A stretch of DNA of 64,000 nucleotides from Candidatus Gastranaerophilales bacterium (GTDB lineage: Bacteria > Cyanobacteriota > Vampirovibrionia > Gastranaerophilales > Gastranaerophilaceae): positions 1 to 64,000 of the forward strand of contig CALURU010000013.1 of assembly GCA_944323255.1 (NCBI GenBank), written 5' to 3'. The notes beneath the pieces were generated by a model that was not told the DNA's origin, searched no databases, and saw nothing but the letters and a program-made list of their open reading frames with translations. The translations under genes and the position numbers were made by a program. Shown piece after piece: positions 61,651 through 64,000 of this stretch (the stretch's first letter is position 1; each line of letters opens with the position of its first letter).

Positions 61651-62946
61651 ATGCTAATAATTAATGTATTAACAATAGCTGTACTTTTATTTTTTAACGG
61701 TTTTTTTGTGGCGGCGGAGTTTGCGCTTGTTGGTGTAAGAAAAACCCGCATTCAGCAATTGGCTAATGAAGGGAATTTTAACGCAAAACTTGCGCTAGAT
61801 GCTGTAAAAAATATTGACAGATATATTGCAGCTGTTCAGCTGGGAATTACGATTGCGAGCTTAGGTATCGGCTGGGTTGGGGAATCTACTCTTGCAACGC
61901 TTATTCATCCGATATTTTCATTTCTTCCGGGAAACTGGGATTCTATTGCAACTCACACAGTTTCTGTTTCAATTGCTTTTGCGCTTATAACTGTATTGCA
62001 CGTTGTAATAGGAGAATTGATGCCAAAATCTATAGCGCTTCAGTTTCCTGAAAAAACAACGCTATGGGTAGCGAAACCTATGTTTGTAATAACAAAACTT
62101 TTTGCGCCGATGATTTTTCTCTTGAACGGACTCGGAAATTTTTTGCTTCGTCTTTGCAGAATAGAACCTGCAACAACGCATCATATGGTGCACACTTCAG
62201 AAGAACTTAATATGCTTATTGATGCAAGTTTTAAGGGCGGTGCCCTGAACGAAAAAGAGGCGGAAATCCTGCAAAATGTGTTTAAGTTCTCTGATCTTAC
62301 TGCTGCGCAGGTTATGATTCCGCGTCCGGATATGGTTTGTCTGCCGCTTGAAATTTCAGTGGACGAATTAAATAATGTAATGATTGAAAACCAGTATACA
62401 CGTTATCCTGTCTACGACAACGATCTGGATCATATTGTCGGATTTATTCATATAAAAGATGTTTATCCACTGATTGTAAAGAATGAAGATTTTAAATTAA
62501 AGTCACTTTTAAGAGACATAATATTTGTTCCTGAAACAATAACAATTGATAAATTGGCGCTTGAGTTTAAAAAGCATAAATCCCAAATTGCAGTTGTCAT
62601 TGATGAATTTGGCGGAACGAGTGGACTGATTACCCATGAAGATGTTATGGAAGAAATTTTAGGCGAAGTACAGGACGAATTTGACGAAGAGGAAGAGTCT
62701 GTTGTAAAAAAACTAAGCGACGGAAGCTTTGAAGTCTGCGGGAAAATGAGGGTTGATGAATTTTGTGACTTCTTTAACGTTGCAATTAGTGATGAAGATG
62801 TAACAACTCTTGGCGGATATTTCTTGAAAAAGTTCGGGAAAATTGCAGAAAAAAATGATACAGTTTCTGATGAGTATTTTTCATACTGCGTAACCGAAAC
62901 AGACTCAACAAGAATTGTAAAATTAAGAATTAAAAGGGCGGATTAA
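61651..62946 (+). CDS. CNNM/CBS-pair membrane protein (hemolysin C/CorC family)
   Basis: 431 residues. DUF21/CNNM membrane domain (1 to about 195; FFVAAEFALVGVRKTRIQQLANEGN, ASLGIGWVGESTLATLIHP, ELMPKSIALQFPE), a CBS pair (about 215-335; VMIPRPDMVCLP, YPVYDNDLDHIVGFIHIKDV, FGGTSGLITHEDVMEEILGEVQDEFDEE) and a C-terminal CorC/HlyC domain. Probably magnesium efflux or homeostasis. Overlaps the convergent dehydrogenase gene by 24 bases. Confidence 0.93.
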   Translation: MLIINVLTIAVLLFFNGFFVAAEFALVGVRKTRIQQLANEGNFNAKLALDAVKNIDRYIAAVQLGITIASLGIGWVGESTLATLIHPIFSFLPGNWDSIATHTVSVSIAFALITVLHVVIGELMPKSIALQFPEKTTLWVAKPMFVITKLFAPMIFLLNGLGNFLLRLCRIEPATTHHMVHTSEELNMLIDASFKGGALNEKEAEILQNVFKFSDLTAAQVMIPRPDMVCLPLEISVDELNNVMIENQYTRYPVYDNDLDHIVGFIHIKDVYPLIVKNEDFKLKSLLRDIIFVPETITIDKLALEFKKHKSQIAVVIDEFGGTSGLITHEDVMEEILGEVQDEFDEEEESVVKKLSDGSFEVCGKMRVDEFCDFFNVAISDEDVTTLGGYFLKKFGKIAEKNDTVSDEYFSYCVTETDSTRIVKLRIKRAD

Positions 62947-63963
62947 GAATTTTATTGCATTCCCTGCTATATGCTGCTGCATAGCGTATTCGACCTTATC
63001 AAGCGGTAATTCATCAGTTATAAGTTTTTCAACTTCAATATCACCTGTCGAGATTAAATCAAGCGCCTGTCTGAAATATTTTGGAGTGTGATGAAAAACG
63101 CTCATTAGCCTCATGTCTCCATAATGCATTTTCGTCGTATCAAAACAGACTTTTGAGCCTGATTTGCATCCGCCAAAGAAATGCACCGTGCCGCCCGGAC
63201 GTACAGTTGAGAATACCAGTTCCCAGATTTCAGGCATTCCAACGCATTCTATTGCAACATCCAGACCTTTTTTCTCAGTAGAAAAATCCTTGAAAATTCT
63301 TTCCGGATTTGAATATTTTTTCAAATCAACAATTTCGTCAACGTGAGCAAATTCGTCTGCTAATTTTAATTTTATCGGATTTCTTCCGGCTACAATAACT
63401 CTTGCACCTTTTAGTTTACACAATCTTGCAAACATAAGCCCGATAGGACCTATTCCGATAATTCCGACACTGTCCCCCGGATTAATTCCTGTTCTTTCTA
63501 CCCCGTGAACAACATTTGCAAGAGGTTCCGAGAATGCTGCCTTTTCAAACGGAAGACTCGGCGGTAAAAGCAGGGTATTTTTTCTTACAATTCTTTCCGG
63601 AACAACAATATACTCTGCATAAGCACCGTTCAATAAGTCAAGATTCTCGCAGAGATTGTACTCTCCTTTTCTGCAATAAAAACACTCGCCACAAGGTGCA
63701 GAATTAGCACAAACTACTCTGTCACCAACTTTAACGTTTTTAACATCATCTGCAACTTTTTCTACAATACCGGAAAATTCATGCCCGAAACCGGATGGAA
63801 TGTTTTTAATCAGTACAGGATGCCCGCGTCTGAAAGTTTTAACATCAGTTCCGCAGGTTAGTGCTGCTTGAATTTTAACCAGAATCTCCCCCTTGGCTAA
63901 AGGTTTGATCCTGGTTTCTTCATATCTTATATCCTGAGGTCCGTAAAATAATACTGCTTTCAT
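62923..63963 (-). CDS. zinc-dependent medium-chain dehydrogenase (sorbitol/threonine dehydrogenase-like)
   Basis: 346 residues. Catalytic zinc ligands C37 (ALTCGTDV), H61 and E62 (GFGHEF); structural zinc C91, C94, C97 and C105; Rossmann motif GIIGIGPIGLMFARL. Sequence is nearest L-threonine 3-dehydrogenase, sorbitol dehydrogenase and related polyol enzymes; the substrate is unknown. Only weak GTAAGT before the ATG. No pathway genes are in view; the window ends 37 bases upstream. Confidence 0.9.
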   Translation of the reverse strand: MKAVLFYGPQDIRYEETRIKPLAKGEILVKIQAALTCGTDVKTFRRGHPVLIKNIPSGFGHEFSGIVEKVADDVKNVKVGDRVVCANSAPCGECFYCRKGEYNLCENLDLLNGAYAEYIVVPERIVRKNTLLLPPSLPFEKAAFSEPLANVVHGVERTGINPGDSVGIIGIGPIGLMFARLCKLKGARVIVAGRNPIKLKLADEFAHVDEIVDLKKYSNPERIFKDFSTEKKGLDVAIECVGMPEIWELVFSTVRPGGTVHFFGGCKSGSKVCFDTTKMHYGDMRLMSVFHHTPKYFRQALDLISTGDIEVEKLITDELPLDKVEYAMQQHIAGNAIKFLIRPFNS

Positions 63964-64000
63964 TTTACTTACTTAATAGATTTCAATACCGTAGCTGTAA

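Overview
The window looks like a chromosomal segment of a host-associated, non-photosynthetic relative of the Cyanobacteria (Candidatus Gastranaerophilales / Melainabacteria / Vampirovibrionia). This is inferred from the gene content. The response regulator at 6211-6999 is close, as I remember it, to cyanobacterial RpaB. The prenyltransferase at 44103-44975 resembles cyanobacterial CrtE. Several genes imply an outer membrane: MlaE/F/D-type lipid transport, a large autotransporter and Sec-exported proteins. The DNA is AT-rich, stops follow code 11, and strong AGGAGG-type ribosome binding sites mix with leaders that lack one. No photosynthesis genes are present.

Layout. 1-4150: end of an unknown gene, tRNA-Leu, a SEC-C protein, an unknown two-gene operon and a nitrilase-family amidase. 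4330-6110: a small degenerate island with the wreck of a HaeIII-like restriction-modification pair, a HigB/HigA-type toxin-antitoxin module and tRNA-His, whose 3' end seems partly duplicated on the far side of the module. 6200-11000: rpaB, a secreted Asn/Arg-rich protein, panD, glutaredoxin, flagellin with a sigma-28 promoter, and rubrerythrin. 11117-16375: a 1752-residue autotransporter whose N-terminal passenger carries GGA[ILMF]/FxxN repeats like chlamydial Pmp proteins. 16400-28900: TPR protein, tRNA-Thr, flavoprotein, an Lrp-regulator/aminotransferase operon, isocitrate dehydrogenase, pyrG, gatC, mtaB and manC. 28990-32036: the mlaE-mlaF-mlaD operon. 32100-45400: housekeeping genes (purine nucleoside phosphorylase, rqcP, yjbQ, bioD-like, rsmD, mutS2, an MFS transporter, coaE, a pseudouridine synthase, a thioesterase, gloA, rsgA, GGPP synthase, a PAP2-like protein). 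45796-48579: a detached piece of the spc ribosomal operon (rpsE-rpmD-rplO-secY). 48600-64000: smpB, polA, an EF-hand protein with a frameshift, enolase, the yebC-ybaB-recR operon, a CNNM/CBS membrane protein and a zinc dehydrogenase.

The intergenic DNA is unusually rich in repeats. I see three 133-136 bp paired-palindrome elements with solo arms elsewhere, a triple tandem repeat of about 372 bp (33369-34486), and a four-copy 107 bp tandem array between ybaB and recR (59938-60346). There are also TTCACTA- or GTGACTRA-type iterated inverted repeats inside two operons, a duplicated terminator cassette, and further short dispersed families.

Most genes are ordinary metabolism and information processing. 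The parts most worth a second look are the decayed restriction/toxin island at tRNA-His, the Pmp-like autotransporter, the tandem and paired repeat families, and a set of small proteins sharing an M-x-[IV]-[NQ]...N...F start. All identifications come from reading translated sequence and recalling families; no database search was run.
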